Assembly: GCA_964023275.1 (NCBI GenBank)
Contig: OZ029921.1
Span: 15,355,306 to 15,419,305 of the forward strand
DNA length: 64,000 nt
From: Norana najaformis
Lineage: Eukaryota > Annelida > Clitellata > Crassiclitellata > Hormogastridae
Direction of reading: 5' to 3'
Under the pieces are notes generated by a model that was not told where the DNA came from, made no database searches, and saw only the letters and a list, made by a program, of their open reading frames with translations. Of this stretch, positions 33,001-46,400 are shown piece by piece (the stretch's first letter is position 1; each line of letters opens with the position of its first letter). The translations under genes were made by a program, and so were the position numbers.

Positions 33001-36000
33001 GGACGCGACATTGGAAAGAAAGAAATGGAGAAGATTGATCATGACGGTCGCTAGAGCTCAAAGAGCTGACAGCACAAGGTGACAAGGTGGACAAAGATTC
33101 GATCAAAGTCACATGAACCACATTAATTTCATGTGTAACTGGCCACTTGAAATGTTTCGAAAAAGAACTATAAATAATCATTTAAAGTGCAGGCATGATA
33201 CTGCATATTAAATCACGCACCTGAAATGGAAAGTTTACTTGATAAAAGCGAAAACTGAGCAACTTTGAGTGACTTTGTTACAAAAGAAACCACAGCTGCA
33301 GAGTTCCCCAAGTGTCAGATTTTGGTTAGGATGGCATTCCTCTCACCTTCAAATGCGCTTTGGTAACGAGACATCAGCAGAATACTTACATATCTGGAAA
33401 CTAAAATTAATAGATTCCTAACGGATTTATAAAAGGCTTCATTTTAGAATAGGCTTTACTCCTGTTACAGATAACTTCCTTATTTATTGGATATTTGCAG
33501 CGTGCAGCACTCTATTTCTCTCACAATCTGGGGTAGCCACATTGTTAAGTTAGTGGCCGCAAGCGAAAGATTATACTTTCTTGCCTAACAAAAATTGAAG
33601 ACGTTCAGAATTTAGACTTCAAGCTTTGGAAAGCTCAATGATGTAGACAATTTATATTAAACATTTCAAAATACTTACTGGGGTAAGTACAATTTTACTC
33701 ATGTTTACAAATTAAAAATATTACTTTCAGCATGTCCTACTTTGCCATTATCTACTATTTGTATTTATATTCAGCCAAATAGTGTGTTTAATTGTTCATA
33801 CTCAGAAGAATAGTCAAAAACGCTCTTCAGTACAGCTTTGCTATTAATCATCACAAGTAAAAGTATTTACATATGTAATTATATATATTCTTCTTAAGTA
33901 CAGATCAGTGTTTCAGGGTTTGAGCAAACCATCTGCTCAGAAAAAATCATATTAATCATAAGAAACAAAGCATCAGCATAAACAACCGGTCATAAAATTT
34001 GCTAAGATTCTTCACAGATTGGCAATCTCTTCTTCTGGTTCTCTGACCTCAGGCAGGTTCAAATGTCTGATGACGCAACTCCTTTCGGTATTCAGCTTCT
34101 CCTTTCAGCCTGCTGAATCCGTCCATCATCATCCAATCCAGTATCTGAGTCTTCCTCTTGTCCTCCTCCCCTCCATTCTGTCCTCAATGACGGTTCTTAA
34201 GAGTGAGTCCCCTCTCAACATGTGACCAATCCATTTTCTCTGTCACCTCTTTATTGTAGCTATCATAGATCTTTCTTCCCCAACTCTTTTCAGCACTTCC
34301 TCGTTTGTTATGTGCTCCATCCAACTAAATTTTTCCATCCTCCACCAAATCCACATTTTGAAGGCCTCCAATCTCGTGATGTCCTCCTCTCTCAGGGTCC
34401 ATGTTTCAGATCCATACAACATCACGCTCCATATCAGAGCTTCAATCGTTTGTTTCTTTAAGTTCTTGTTCATTTTTGGTAATTGTAGGCAACGCAGGTA
34501 TACAATGAACTAAGAGTTTGATTACATAGGCAAACAAACATAACTGTCTGGAAATTCAAGCCAAATAACAGCACCAGCAAGTACTGTATGTAAAGTTTGT
34601 TACCACTTAAAAAATAAAATCATAAAACAGAAATGTGTGATTACCTGTATTCCATGGTTGTAATTCAAGTTACAACTCTACGTACTCAAAATCAGTTTTC
34701 ATGTATCAATTGTGATGCACTGAACATCACAGATTGTTTAAGACTGTAAATTTACTTATGCACTCCAAGAATTTTAAAATGATACAAACCATCTTCATCT
34801 GTTTCTTCATAGATAGGTCCTCCAAATACGGGAATTGGATGTTCATTAGTCTTTGGGGCTGGCACCCTCTGCCATTCCATTATATTGATGAAGAGTGTAT
34901 GGCTGTTATCTCTTCCCTAAAAAAAGAATGAAGTGTCCATTTCAACAACAGTTTCCTGGCACATCGGTTGTACTATACAAAAATAATCTATGCTCTTGAA
35001 AAGTGTACAACTGAGTTGTACATTCTAAGGAAGAAAGAGTGTATGATGGGCAATTAATTATGGCAATAATTATTAACCTAATAACACCCAACAACACTGG
35101 TGGCAGAATTCAGCAGTCCAGACTGAAACATACCCATTTTAAAGACAAATACATATGTGTAAACGAGTTTATTTATGCATTTGCTAGAATTAAGCCAAGT
35201 TATAAGCTAATGGTACATATACTGGTGTGTGTGCATGTAATGCATGCATGTGTGCATTTCCACTTGACCACGATTTTCTAAAAGTTAAACTGTCTGCCTA
35301 CACGTACTGTAAGACACTGCATGGCAATGAAGTACAGACACCAAGGCATGAAGCCAGACACTCACTGTCTGACTTCATGCCACCAATTTACTGCAGAACA
35401 AAAATACAAACAACTATATAAATTGCCTTATTATTATTATTTTTATTAATATTATTATTACTGGCAACAATTCTCCTGTGACCATCATTTTAAAACATCA
35501 CAGACATGATGTTTCATGTAGTAACTTAGTTTCTTAGTTATTTGGTGACCAGCAATTAAAACTGAAAGGGGTCTGACAGTCAAGTTCCCTAAACTTTATT
35601 GGCAGCCAGTTAGGGGAACTGGGGAAAGGCAGATCCCATAATGAATTGTAACTTAAATTAAGCCAGAAACATGCAACAAGACGATTGTTTTTGTTCTAAT
35701 CACAGCCCACTGAATAACAGAGTTATGGGCAAAAAAATTGATTACACCAGTTTATTAACATTTAAAAAATTTTAAATAAAATTTTGAGTAATTATGGTCC
35801 ATCTAACACTGGGGCAAAACTGACCCCCATAATCCATCTGACCTCACTTTAGGTATGAGTCGACATTCTGAGACACCAGTGTCAACCATACACGTCTTCA
35901 ACAGTTTGAAAATAATTCAGACACATTCAGTAGAAATTGCCAAGGTAAATGGCTTAAATCAAAGGGATCATGCCCCACTGATCCCCAAGTTCCCCTCCTA

Positions 36001-36349
36001 ATAGCTAGAACTCAAAATCCTAAAGCCATCTTTTCAATCAAGTTTCCCACTGGCAATGACTGTATAAAATAAATTGGCCATTCATTGTGGCAACTGAGAA
36101 CTAAAATCTTAGTTACTCCAATGATCTTGGTAAGTCATGTGAAAATCGGAGTTCATTTTGTATTTAAACTTCTCCACAAACCTCGAGTACCGTCTGAATG
36201 CACATGTGAGGCGTTGGTGGCTTCACAGCTTCTTTTCCTTCTTTCAACTGTTTGTCAATGAATTTTTTATAGTTTTCTGGGTCTTCAGCAGCCATGTTGT
36301 CTAACATTGACCAAATCTGTTCAGCTGTCTTGGCTAGGTCACCAGCCAT
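29926..36349 (-). CDS. PIH1D2: PIH1 domain-containing protein 2, five coding exons
   Basis: Exons in transcript order: 36349-36182, 34916-34790, 31552-31375, 30942-30531, 30063-29926. All phases agree and give 340 aa (human about 315). PIH1 proteins are HSP90/R2TP co-chaperone adaptors; PIH1D2 is linked to dynein-arm preassembly and snoRNP-type assembly. Supporting blocks: an N-terminal helical segment with DPENYKKFI and QLKEG, then TLFINIMEWQRVPAP and PIPVFGG of the PIH1 domain, SVAFNPDVLQ, and a C-terminal CS-like beta-sandwich with PEYELQIQEE, VLKIQLPG, YELMLNLPE and TLSLILTLP at the very end. The third intron side (31.55-34.79 kb) contains two LINE fragments. The gene lies downstream of the zinc-finger gene on the same strand. 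Confidence 0.92.
30531..30942 (-). CDS. PIH1D2: PIH1D2 exon 4 (linker and CS-like start)
   Basis: 412 bp, phase 2 to phase 0. It contains a poorly conserved Ser/Cys-rich linker followed by LIEELSS and YELQIQEE, the first strands of the CS-like domain. The donor is gtgaga. Confidence 0.9.
31375..31552 (-). CDS. PIH1D2: PIH1D2 exon 3 (PIH1 domain end)
   Basis: 178 bp, phase 1 to phase 2. It encodes VSVAFNPDVLQ and the following helix and strand (YLQDYHKVTISKNYTVL), which complete the PIH1 domain. The donor is gtattc. Confidence 0.9.
32099..33082 (+). mobile_element. 5'-truncated RTE-type LINE fragment in PIH1D2 intron 2
   Basis: The plus-strand RT segment includes VRQGCILSPFLFNLYAE and LRYADDTTLLA, with the catalytic YADD intact. 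One in-frame stop at about 32546 interrupts it; the frame then resumes with the thumb/C-terminal segment (TYGSETWTMTKK, RFFGHVMRSDG) to a stop at 33080-33082. It is antisense to PIH1D2. Only about 1 kb of the element is present. The single stop makes it younger than the other copies here. Confidence 0.88.
33476..33568. repeat. Dispersed repeat family B, copy 2 (PIH1D2 intron 2)
   Basis: Contains cagcactctatttctctcac, aatctggggtagccacattg and ggccgcaagcg. Confidence 0.5.
34010..34480 (-). mobile_element. RTE-type LINE 3' fragment in PIH1D2 intron 2
   Basis: The minus strand encodes the C-terminal RT segment with YGSETWTLREED and KMWIWWRMEKFSW, then degenerates with stops towards 34.01 kb. It resembles the left-edge LINE more than the 32 kb copy: both share an NLKK start and similar downstream wording. 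Confidence 0.75.
34790..34916 (-). CDS. PIH1D2: PIH1D2 exon 2 (PIH1 domain start)
   Basis: 127 bp, phase 0 to phase 1, acceptor tttttttag, donor gtttgt. It encodes LFINIMEWQRVPAPK and PIPVFGG, the diagnostic first strand of the PIH1 domain. Confidence 0.9.
36182..36349 (-). CDS. PIH1D2: PIH1D2 exon 1
   Basis: 56 codons from ATG, ending CTCGAG before donor gtttgt. It encodes the N-terminal helical region with QIWSMLDNMAAEDPENY, matching the start of vertebrate PIH1D2 in pattern and position. A 5' UTR exon may lie near 37.6 kb, where a gtaagt donor is seen, but this is unproven. Confidence 0.88.
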
Positions 36350-37586
36350 GTTGACTGTCTAAGTTAGTTTAGCTTTGACGTTTCTACAAGAGTACCCAGA
36401 TTCTCAGAACTTATAACATTCCAAAAACCCAGTCAAAATAATTTTTGTAAAAACAGCTTTATAAAACAAAATAAAACTCATGTTCAAAAAATATATGACA
36501 GAAGCAAAGGTCACCGTATTAAGAAATCGGTGCCTAGATGTAGTGCAAAAGATCAAGATTTTATATCCAACATACGAGTTAGCTGACGTTACTATAGGAT
36601 GATCTAGTTCAAATAAAACATTACTAGATTTACAGATATGGAAACTAAATCAATGCTTTACCCGTGTTTGCCACACGACACACATATAACTGACTATTAA
36701 TGAAAGAAAGCTGTTCAGCAAATTGAGCGATCACAACAAAGAGACAATTTACCACTAAACTTGAATAACAAAGCATATAGTAAAAATTGACAATAACTTA
36801 GGTTTGATGCTGCCACTTCACAGTGATTCGGACCATTACTGCCACATATCCCATTGGACAAGTATTAATTTTATTAGTAAAACTTCCAAACCTAAAAAGT
36901 TATGTTTTTGAAAACTGTCAGAGCTCCCACCGAAGAGGAGAACCCTCAAAACAAGTGGAAATACTGGGAGGAAATGATCCAGAAACGATTCAATACTAAA
37001 AAGGGTTATGCATAAATTTTGATAAACTCTTACAATCTTCACTAAAGTATTTAACTGCAGAAGAACTTTGTTATGTTGCACCCTAAATACCAAGTGCATA
37101 TCTGAGGCCATGCTGGTTGTTCTTCTGCCGCTCGATGCATTTCAATGGATTGTTCTTCTCCACTAACTAACTAACTAATAATTTGTGTAGCAGTCAGTAT
37201 AGTGCTTTGTTCTGAAGCACTGAAAGCAATTAAAACACAAGACTCCTTTAAACACTACATAACTACAAATACCAGGTAAACAGTAACCTAAACATTAGTA
37301 TATTAGTTCTTGTCGTAGACAGGTCCCTTCATAAAAGTACCTGCAACCTCAACATTTGAAAAAAGCTACTTAAAAGCAAATTCAGGGTACTAGTTTACAC
37401 ACACCTACTGCATCAAGTCAGAGAGTAAGTACGTAACAGAGTAACAAAGTTTTTCAAAATACTTTTATTGGTATTAATTATATAAATAAATCAATACTTT
37501 AAGAAATAAAGCAAGTTTAGATGATGTATATAAGAATTTTGAAAAAGTTCTCACCAATGTATTTCGATATGTGAGCAGCACTTACT

Positions 37587-37690
37587 GACTACTTACCTAT
37601 TTTGTCGATAGTCCTTCCGGTAGCTTGCAGCGTTCTAATTTCTCTCGCAGTCTGGGGTGGCCATATATTGTCTACAAATAGGGCGAGTAA
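37587..37690. repeat. Dispersed repeat family B, copy 3 (upstream of PIH1D2)
   Basis: Contains gcttgcagcgttctaattt, ctcgcagtctggggtggcca and tattgtctac. On the minus strand it has ATGGCCACC and ends at a gtaagt donor (CAAAATAG, then gtaagt), so it may also serve as a 5' UTR exon of PIH1D2. Confidence 0.5.
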
Positions 37691-38276
37691 GCTGCGCTTT
37701 TATGAAGGTCATGAAAGGCACCATATAAGTTCTCTGATACATACATTAATAAAGATACTAACAAACGTCTCAATTTAGCGTCTCTTTTACACACAAAATT
37801 TGGACGCTTGCGGGCGTAGCGATTTCGGTAATCTCAAGCGACCGATTCTACATTTTTACCGAGATTCCTTTGGCCAAAGTGCGATTAAACTGAATTTCAT
37901 TTTATAAATTATCCACATCGACTTTTAAACTTACTGCATAGGCCGGTTAAAAGATTATTCCCGAGTCTCTAGCAACAATGTGCTTTTGTGCGTATACGTC
38001 ATCACAATATGTGTTGGTTGAACTAAGATTAAACAACATCCAAGGGGTTGTTCCAAGCATTCTCAGTGCATGCTCGGAGCATACATTGAGATTCCGGAAC
38101 ATCGTCGAGTAGATAATGCGCTTCTTATATGTTGTCTTTCGTGCGCATCCGATAAAAATCATTATAATCTTCGTATTATGCTGGGTCATATTCATATTAT
38201 GCTGGGTCAGGTTACCTTCGCGGACTTTCGTCTTGCAGATTAAATTAATTGTTATTGTGAACAGGACTGTGGCGTA

Positions 38277-38388
38277 GCTAATCGTAATCCCGAGATTTCT
38301 ACAATATCCAACGAAAGCCACGTCACGGGGACCAGCTTATTCGCAGGCGCTCAGTCAAAACAAAATCGATTGGCAAAAAGGTTTGGAG
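38277..38388 (-). repeat. Dispersed repeat family A, copy 4
   Basis: Truncated copy containing tcccgagatttctac, gaaagccacgtcacgggg and accagcttattcgcaggcgc. It lies between PIH1D2 and the zinc-finger gene. Confidence 0.7.
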
Positions 38389-39524
38389 GGCAGCACATCA
38401 ATAGGTTCTTGTCGAGAGTGATCTGGGTATAAAGTTGATTTTCAGAGACTGTTTATGATGCTTTGCTTATTGTGTTGTGAATGAAATTTTTCCAATGTTG
38501 AGCAAGCGTTGCATTTGTATCTGAAATTTCTGCAACATCACGTCGATGAATCATCAGGTTGTTGTTGACTTGTTTATGGTTGGCTGGTGTGTTGCCTGCA
38601 CTAAGGAACACAAATTGTCAGTGATGTAACATTGACAAGTTATATGTTTTGCCCGTTTGTGATTGGTCAGCATTTGCACGCATTTTAAATATATGCTCCT
38701 GATTTGTGGGTATATCCACTTAAATTTTAAATATATGCTTCTTATTGATCGGCATTCACGTGCAACATTGGACGCCTGCAGGACTGTTGAATAGGCAGGA
38801 AACGGACTACAAAAAGTGGACCCTAATGCATTGGAGAGTGTGAAAAAAGATTTTTATGGCAGTGGTTTGTTGTGTGCGCAGTTGAATATTTGAGTTACTA
38901 ATGGCACTGCACGATTTGTACATTTACGTATGTTAATGTTCAAGTACTGTTGTTATCGAACTGTTCACCTGTTGAATCATATATATGAAAATCAAAGACT
39001 GTGTCTTTTCTCGAGTTACCACTGTGCTACAAACCAGACAAGTCAACCGACAACTTTGAAAGAGTATCCACATGTGCTAGCAATCTTGATATTAGTGTAA
39101 CTCTATTTTGCAACAGACCCTAACAAACTGTGCAGGTCAATTACCAATATGCAAGTGCAGAATTGTGAGGGCACATACTGAAGAAGTCTCAAAGTTCGAT
39201 TTGTTTCAGATGGAATTATACGGCTGCTTTTGGTAGTGTGGCCAACACTTAGTTGTGCCACAAAGCCAAGCATCTCTTTACAGTCATTTTTGCTACCAAC
39301 CAGTGTGCCTAGCATGGATTACATTACAAGAATGCTATAACAGAAAAGAACATTTAAAAAAACTGTAAATATTCTTGTACAATTACGTCAAGAAAATCGC
39401 TAATTGCCTGTATTGGCATTCAAATAAAAACTCCTCCCAACATGTTGTGTTTGAACATTTCAGTGGCAGGTTAATTGTCACAACTTGATGACAGGACGCT
39501 CCCAAGCTAAATTTGGCCTGTGGT

Positions 39525-39598
39525 TGTGCAAGACTCAACTGAAACAGGAAAACCATGTTTGCTGCAAGACTCAACTGAAACAGGAAAACCATGTTTGG
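39525..39598 (+). repeat. Tandem duplication, about 36-bp unit, two copies
   Basis: The word gcaagactcaactgaaacag, then gaaaaccatgtttg, occurs twice in direct succession. It creates an internal duplication in a chance minus-strand ORF. Confidence 0.85.
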
Positions 39599-40430
39599 CA
39601 CATGAAAACAGTCAACAGTAAACATTAGCAACTTCTTACTGGTCAAGTTCACAAAGAAGTTGCAGGCTGAGTTCTCAGTTACAGGGTGCACAACAAAACG
39701 TTTTGATTAGCATCAGGGTTATGCAAATGTAGCAAGCTGTATCCATCACGGTCTGAGCATGCAATTTTTTTACAAATGCACATCATCTTAAGCAATTCTT
39801 GTTTCTTGGCCAGCTTCTAGAAAATCTTATCAACAGTCGGCAGTAGTCCTACTCTTTGAGTTCTTGGTCTTTCGAAGCAAGAAAACAGCTGGTGAGCTGT
39901 GCTTCTATAATCCCGGTACAAACAAAGAGAATCAACAGATGCTAATGAACCTGACTAAAAGTATCCTCCTTGGTATCTAGTATGACTCTGAAACAAAACA
40001 TAACCATCATCTCTAAGGAACTGAAATAGAAGCAAAGTTCACCAAAATTTACAGATTATCTGCAAACGAGCACAAAGCTATTCAATAACACAAACGGACA
40101 TTGCGATTCAAGTCCAGACTCTAAATTCACTATTTCCAGTTTGCTTTTCTACTATAGTCACCTTCCAGTGACTCTAACCTCCTTGGTTTCAACAAAACAT
40201 GGCTAGCAACACCCTCTTTCTTCAAGCTCTTGGGACAGGAAGAATTAGGTTGATGTAATGAAAATGTTAAAAATTATAATTATTAGTAGTAGTATTCAAG
40301 CTAATTTCTGCATACCATAGTTGAAATTTTATAAATTTACTTTGTTATGAATCGTAGAAGTAACTGGTCTGTGTTGTTGCTTTTAATTTATGCAATCAAA
40401 GGGACAAATCTTTTATCAAGTCTAACTCAC

Positions 40431-43400
40431 CTCACTTGCAGACCCTCGAGCAGGAAACCTCGATGGCCTCCTTGTCTGTCAAACAAAGAAAAAGTTACAA
40501 TGCCTCACAACATAAATGCTGAACAAAAATGATGAACTAAACAGGCTGCCAGTTGGCAAATGTGTTTGGCTGCTGTTTGTCTTTTAATGTCACTGCATCA
40601 TGCTTAACAGCAGTCTGCTGTCAAGCCATGTCACCTTTTGAAAACATACTGTGTTTTTTACTTCAGTAGCTTTTAAGAAACTTTGCAGATGAAATCAACA
40701 TGACAAATTGTAATTGTAATCATACATTTATATAGCACCACTTCAAGAACTCATCCCATAAATGTATCTATACCTTTTGTAACATCTTAATTTTTCAGTA
40801 GAAAACTTCAGTGAAAAATAGAAATAAAATTTTTGTTCACTCAGAACAAACTTAATCTTCTGAATCTTATAAAAATGTGACACATGTATATTTCATCAAA
40901 GCTGAAAAAGATATTGCATGGAAAAACCAAAAATGAATTCTGAGCTGTTTCAGAAAAGCACGAACGTGCTTGAACATATTTAAACTTCATCAAATGCAAC
41001 CCAAAAGATGTGGACAATCCAAGAGAAACCAGGAAGTCTAGTCAGCCTAGCAGAGAGCTCCCTTATGTAAAGAGTCCATGGACTCTAAAAATGGAGTCAA
41101 CTATCAATTCTGATTGGAAATCCATTGGCTCGGCTCTGTGCACACGTGAGCATCAACCAGAAATGACTTTAGTTATCTGAGAATTGTTGGCTTAGCGATG
41201 AATGTTTTGTTCTTTATGAAGTCAGTGTTCTTTTAGGCTAGCATATGCAGCACATTTGTGAGGCACCATATTAATTGTCATATAACTGAATAACTTATGT
41301 ATGCAATGCTACATGGGAACCACAGCATGGGTATCACAGAACAACTGTCTTTACATTACAATATGTAAGTTATATTCTCACATTCTGATAAGCAAATGTT
41401 ATCAAAAGACAAAGATGAAGTGGCACTTACAGGATATGGCCTTCCAAAACTAGTGGATCCTCGCATGCCACAGGATGTACCAGATTCTGAATTGTCAGCA
41501 TAAGATGGAAACAGAGGTTTAAATGAATGACTGGCTCTCATGGCAGAACCATCCCTCAATGAAGTTGCCATGCCAGAGACATCCGACTGAAATCGGTCAG
41601 GACTAAAGCCAGGGCCTTCTCCATACCAGTCCTGCTGATGATCAGAAAACTGTCCACTGTAACCTGAGCAGGATTGACCACTGTAACCTCCAGACTGTCC
41701 ACTGTAACCAGCAGAAGAATGACCACTGTAGCCTGGAGAAGTCTGCCCTCTGTAATCTGATTCTTCATCATAGTATGGCTGAGATTGTGACATGGGCCCA
41801 GAAATTGCCGAACTCTGTGGCTGGTAAGAGTCAAAGCCCATCTGGGGCCGTGATGGTTGTGTTGGTTGATTGCTGTAGCCAGAAGGACCGGCAGAATCAA
41901 ATCCACGGCTGCCGGAATAACCCATGCTTGAGAATGACCTTGACATTCCTGAAAAAACATAAGGACAAAACAAAATAAAAATACAGTGAATCATACCTAT
42001 TTGTAGGTAGATCTATTAAAATGATGGTCGGTCTTCAATATTATCATAGGTGTCAAAATACCATTAAAAAGCACAACAAATCCAAGATAGACTCAAACAA
42101 TATACATGCATAAGCCAAGTTCTGATACAAGTTGACCCATAAATGTTGACTTTAGACTTAAAGTTCATGCATGACCTCTGCATAAGTTTATGTATGTATG
42201 TCTATCTCTAGACATTTACGTTGGACCTGTTAAGAACCTCTGATAGACACCAATCTGCAGGCAATGAATACCTGTTCTATGCAGATCTGGTGGTAAAAGG
42301 GATATCTGGACACTGCAACATCTACTACCAATGAGGGACTGCTGGGGGTGGTGTTATCGTATACCATCAACCCAACCAATAGTCATCACTCTACACCATC
42401 GATGCAACTTGGTCCAGAAACTCTGAACATTGTGTCATCGGTCAACTCTGGATAGAAATCCATTGGTTGGGCTCCATGTGTTTGCATAAGCAAGCCACTG
42501 GTGACTTTTCAGGTAATCTATGCACTGTTTTGCTATCTGTTCTTAATGATATTTAACATCTTTTAGGCTAGCGTGGGCATCGCCTTTATGAGATACTTAA
42601 AAGGCACAATGTTAAATGTCTAGATAACTAATTAATTAACCAAGCTATTTCCTAATCTTAGGACTCATGTTGTTCTCCACGTAGATCCAGTTTGCTAGTC
42701 AAACGTAGTTTACTAATGCTGCCTAAAGAAAAAGTTATCAGTTTAATTTCTGTTAAAGTTAATGTGATCATAACAACACAGAAATTGCGTTTAAAGACAG
42801 CTGTCACTAACTCAACTAATCTCACAAAACAAAAATTGAAGCAACTAAGTCCAAGTGTGAAATGGTACAAAGCAAAAAACAGCACAAACCAACCACAAAA
42901 AAATTATATTCACGACTTTTTAAAATCAGTACTGACTTGTGGCTTGTGACGCATGTCCACGGGATCCTCTGGATTTCCAGTATTCAGAAGTTGGTATCCC
43001 TTGATGTACCAGGTGAAGATAAAAATTTTGCTTGTTTGCCAAAACTGTTAGAAAAAACTATAACAGTGTTAAATAACAGAAATGCTTCTAAATTTCTGTT
43101 ATAATGACAAAAAATATAATTATCATATGAAAGAAAATGAACATAATACATTTTTGGTCTTTTACCATAAAACTTACTGAACATATTGAAATTTAGAGTA
43201 TTTCTAAGAGGTTCTGTACAGACACTACAGGAATATCTATGTTAACTCTGTGTGAAGTCTTAGTGCTGCAGATACGATGCTGAAGTCAGAGTGAAGTCAG
43301 GCACTGTTAGCACTTCGATGGCTGCTCATCCATAGAATGCCATGCCAACTGAGCCAAATCACCCCTCCAAAGTTGATGTATGAGTGCCACTGCAAGTTTG

Positions 43401-46400
43401 GAGCTTAGAAAAGAAGTGGTGATGTCTGACTGCATTGTGTCTGCTTCACCAGACACATTCTTCAAGCCTATATTCTATAATCATGCCCTACAGAGAGTCC
43501 ATAGAGGCAAGCATACACGTGTCACCTTTATCTTTAACCTAAATACAATTACAAGAATTACACAATTTTTTAACACAAGCAAATGGGACTTTCAACTACT
43601 CACTATATTCTTCTAGCTCCTTGTCATCCTCATCACCTTCACAGTTTGGAAATCCTTCAGCCTTCACACGAAGCGGTTGCCTTCTCTCCTGCTCCTCTAT
43701 CTGCTTGGCATAATGTTCTGCCAGAGGTGCTTGATCTATTTTCCGTCCCTCCTCTTTCACCCTTGCTGCCATATCAGGATAGAACAATTTCTACAAGGAA
43801 AACAAGTTTCTATACAAAGCAATGATAAACCTCTTCCAACATGAGCAAATGCAGGACAACTTATTTTATAAGGACTGAATGAAAGGGAAGCAATAGACTG
43901 ATAACTAAAAACAATAGGGGACTTGCAAAGGCAGATGCATGGAAAACAGCAATCTAAAAACGTTACTACAAAATTTTTCTGAAATAATGTGAAAGTCTAC
44001 ATTAGCAAAACTGTGGACAAAAAAAGAACAGATCACACTGCTGATCAGCTTACAAAACATTTTAACTAAGTTACAGTAAAGCAGAGAGTAATAAACAATA
44101 TGTAATGTAATATCTGTAATATGGTCGTTTCTTTATATGAAAATGGACTGACCATATATGCAACCCTGTGCTTGACTCCAGTCACATGTGAGGTCATCAT
44201 CCGTACATCACACTTAGCCTTGCAAATCGAACAGTAATAGCGAGGCTCTACAAAGCGATTTCGGTGACACCACTCCGTAACAAATTGCAGACCTATGCAA
44301 GAAACAAAACCAATTTTGAAAACCCAAGTATAAACTTCCTTCAGATAATCTTGGATTAAATTTCAAGAAGAACCAACTGATTTAAATTGTAAAAATATGC
44401 TTCACCAAGACAAAGCCACCAACTAATCTTCATTGCAAAAACCCAGCCAGTCCGAAGTGTATGGAGATTGTTGAGCAGACAGAAAATTAAACAGAGCATC
44501 GGATAAAATTTGATATTGAAGAAATTACCATGATCAGGCTACTCAGATTACTGATTCAGAGTAAAAAAGATTTGGCTAAGAGTCACTAGATCCATACAAG
44601 AATATACCAGTCTGCTGGCAGAACCATTGTGGAGCAACTGGAAGACCATAACCAACCCCGAGAGGTAGCCTCGAGCATGAAGCATCAGCAACTTCATTTT
44701 CTTAGCCCACGTAGTCTGAAGGCAGGTGGCCAGTCCTCTTCCTCGCTGCCTGATCTTCCCACCGCCAATGTACATACATTGTACTCATTTCACAGCAGAG
44801 TTTACAAGAGGTGCTAATGAAACACAAACTTTTAAATATCTTTCTGCCTGGTGGAGATTTGCATTGACACTCCCTGATACACCGATATATCCACAGAATG
44901 GTTTAGATTTAGCAATCTCATTTTCTTAGCCTTGGCATATATGTGAGGTCCAGCCCTCTCCCTTGCTGCCTGATCTTCCCAAACACCGTGTACAGTTAGT
45001 GTACTTATTACAGCCGAGTTGGCTAGGGGCAGAAGTGAAGCTGAAACCTAGAAACAAATTCCAGACCTGATGGGATTTGAACCCGGACCTCTTGTTTACA
45101 GTCCAGCATGCTAACCACTAGACTAACGTGCACTAAATATGAACAATGCATTTAGCACCGATTGAAAGCTCAAGCATTATAATAACAAAGCTAAAGAAGT
45201 CTCCAGATTAGAACATTACAATTTAATGAATCTGGCACATTGACATTTAAGTTTACATTTACCAATGAGTGGCTTCTCAAATGAATCAACCATAGCTTGA
45301 CACTTTGGCTTCCAGTTAACCCTTTTCCCATCCTTCATTTGAATCTTTGGCAGGTCTGCCTTGTTTGGCCTAACTGGTGCTAAAATAGAACAACACCTGA
45401 CAGTTTAAGTAAATGGGTTTTTAAAATCAGTTTTGTTTCTTGCATAGGTCTGCAGTTTGTTATGGAGCAGTGTCATCAAAATTCAAAACTGCTTTGTAGA
45501 TTGTACAGCCACACTATTAGTGTTTGATTTGCAAGGCTGTGTGATGCAACAGCAAATGACCGAAGAAAGTGGAGATAACTGATCTGCACCCAGCCCATGA
45601 ACTGATGCTGATGATGATGACTGACCATCAGCTGCTTATGCTAATTACTTGTGTGTGTGTGCATGCATGTGTGAAAAACTTGCTTAAAGTTATTATAAAG
45701 CTACCACCTCAGGGAAAGCTTAAACTCAAGTCCCCATATTAATTGGTCAACCAATCAGACACATTTGGATGTATCTCATACATACACCATGCCTAACTTA
45801 TTGAATCAGAATACATCTGAACCTTCTGATGTAACGAGCTATAATGAGGTTGATTTATAATCAGCTGAACATGGTAAAACATACTTTTCCACTTCAGGTC
45901 ATGCTATAGTAAAGCATACTTTACCGCTGCTGGTCAAGCCATAGCCAACCTTACTACAGGCAAGGTGGGACAGTTCCAACTTTACTCCAATGAGTTGTCA
46001 TCTATATGACGTAATGTCTTAAAATCAGAGATATTAAACCTTGAGGTCTGGCCATGAGGTCGAATTCGGTGGCCTTGTGACATCTTGGCTTCCTTTAGGC
46101 CAAAGACCCTGGTATAATTTACTACATGCTAAATTATGCAGAGAAATCAATGCCTAAGTGTGCTGGGACATTGATTCCACATAATTTATGGAAACAGTAT
46201 TGTGAAATTTAAATTTTAAAGATAACTGCGAAAATGAGTAGAGAAGTCATTCATATGCCCATTCACTAACTCATTCTGCACTGCAAATTTGTAATTAGAA
46301 GAAAACAACTGTTATCCAACATCAGTTATAAATTTTTTCTATTCTTGATCCAAATAACATAATTTTTTACACTCTAGCTCCACACTTCAATTCATAAATA

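Larger units (their letters stand above)
36350..40430 (-). other. Between PIH1D2 start and last exon found of the zinc-finger gene
   Basis: Should contain the PIH1D2 promoter and the final exon(s) of the zinc-finger gene, but no convincing terminal exon was seen. Minus-strand frames at 36836-37111, 39103-39315 and 39383-39691 lack domains. Repeat families A and B are present. Confidence 0.35.

Noticed and set aside
32026-33042. 338-aa minus-strand ORF, rich in Ser, Phe and Leu
   Set aside because: It is the antisense shadow of the plus-strand LINE reverse transcriptase in the same place, which has clear RT motifs.
36836-37111. 91-aa minus-strand ORF upstream of PIH1D2
   Set aside because: No domain, no splice support and an amino-acid make-up typical of chance frames.
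39383-39691. 102-aa minus-strand ORF, candidate last exon of the zinc-finger gene
   Set aside because: It contains the 36-bp tandem duplication, has no domain and no matching acceptor in phase 0 was found.
45060-45130. Possible tRNA gene on the minus strand
   Set aside because: A and B boxes are present, but the flanking sequence is shared with two other copies as a SINE body and the tRNA stems are poor.
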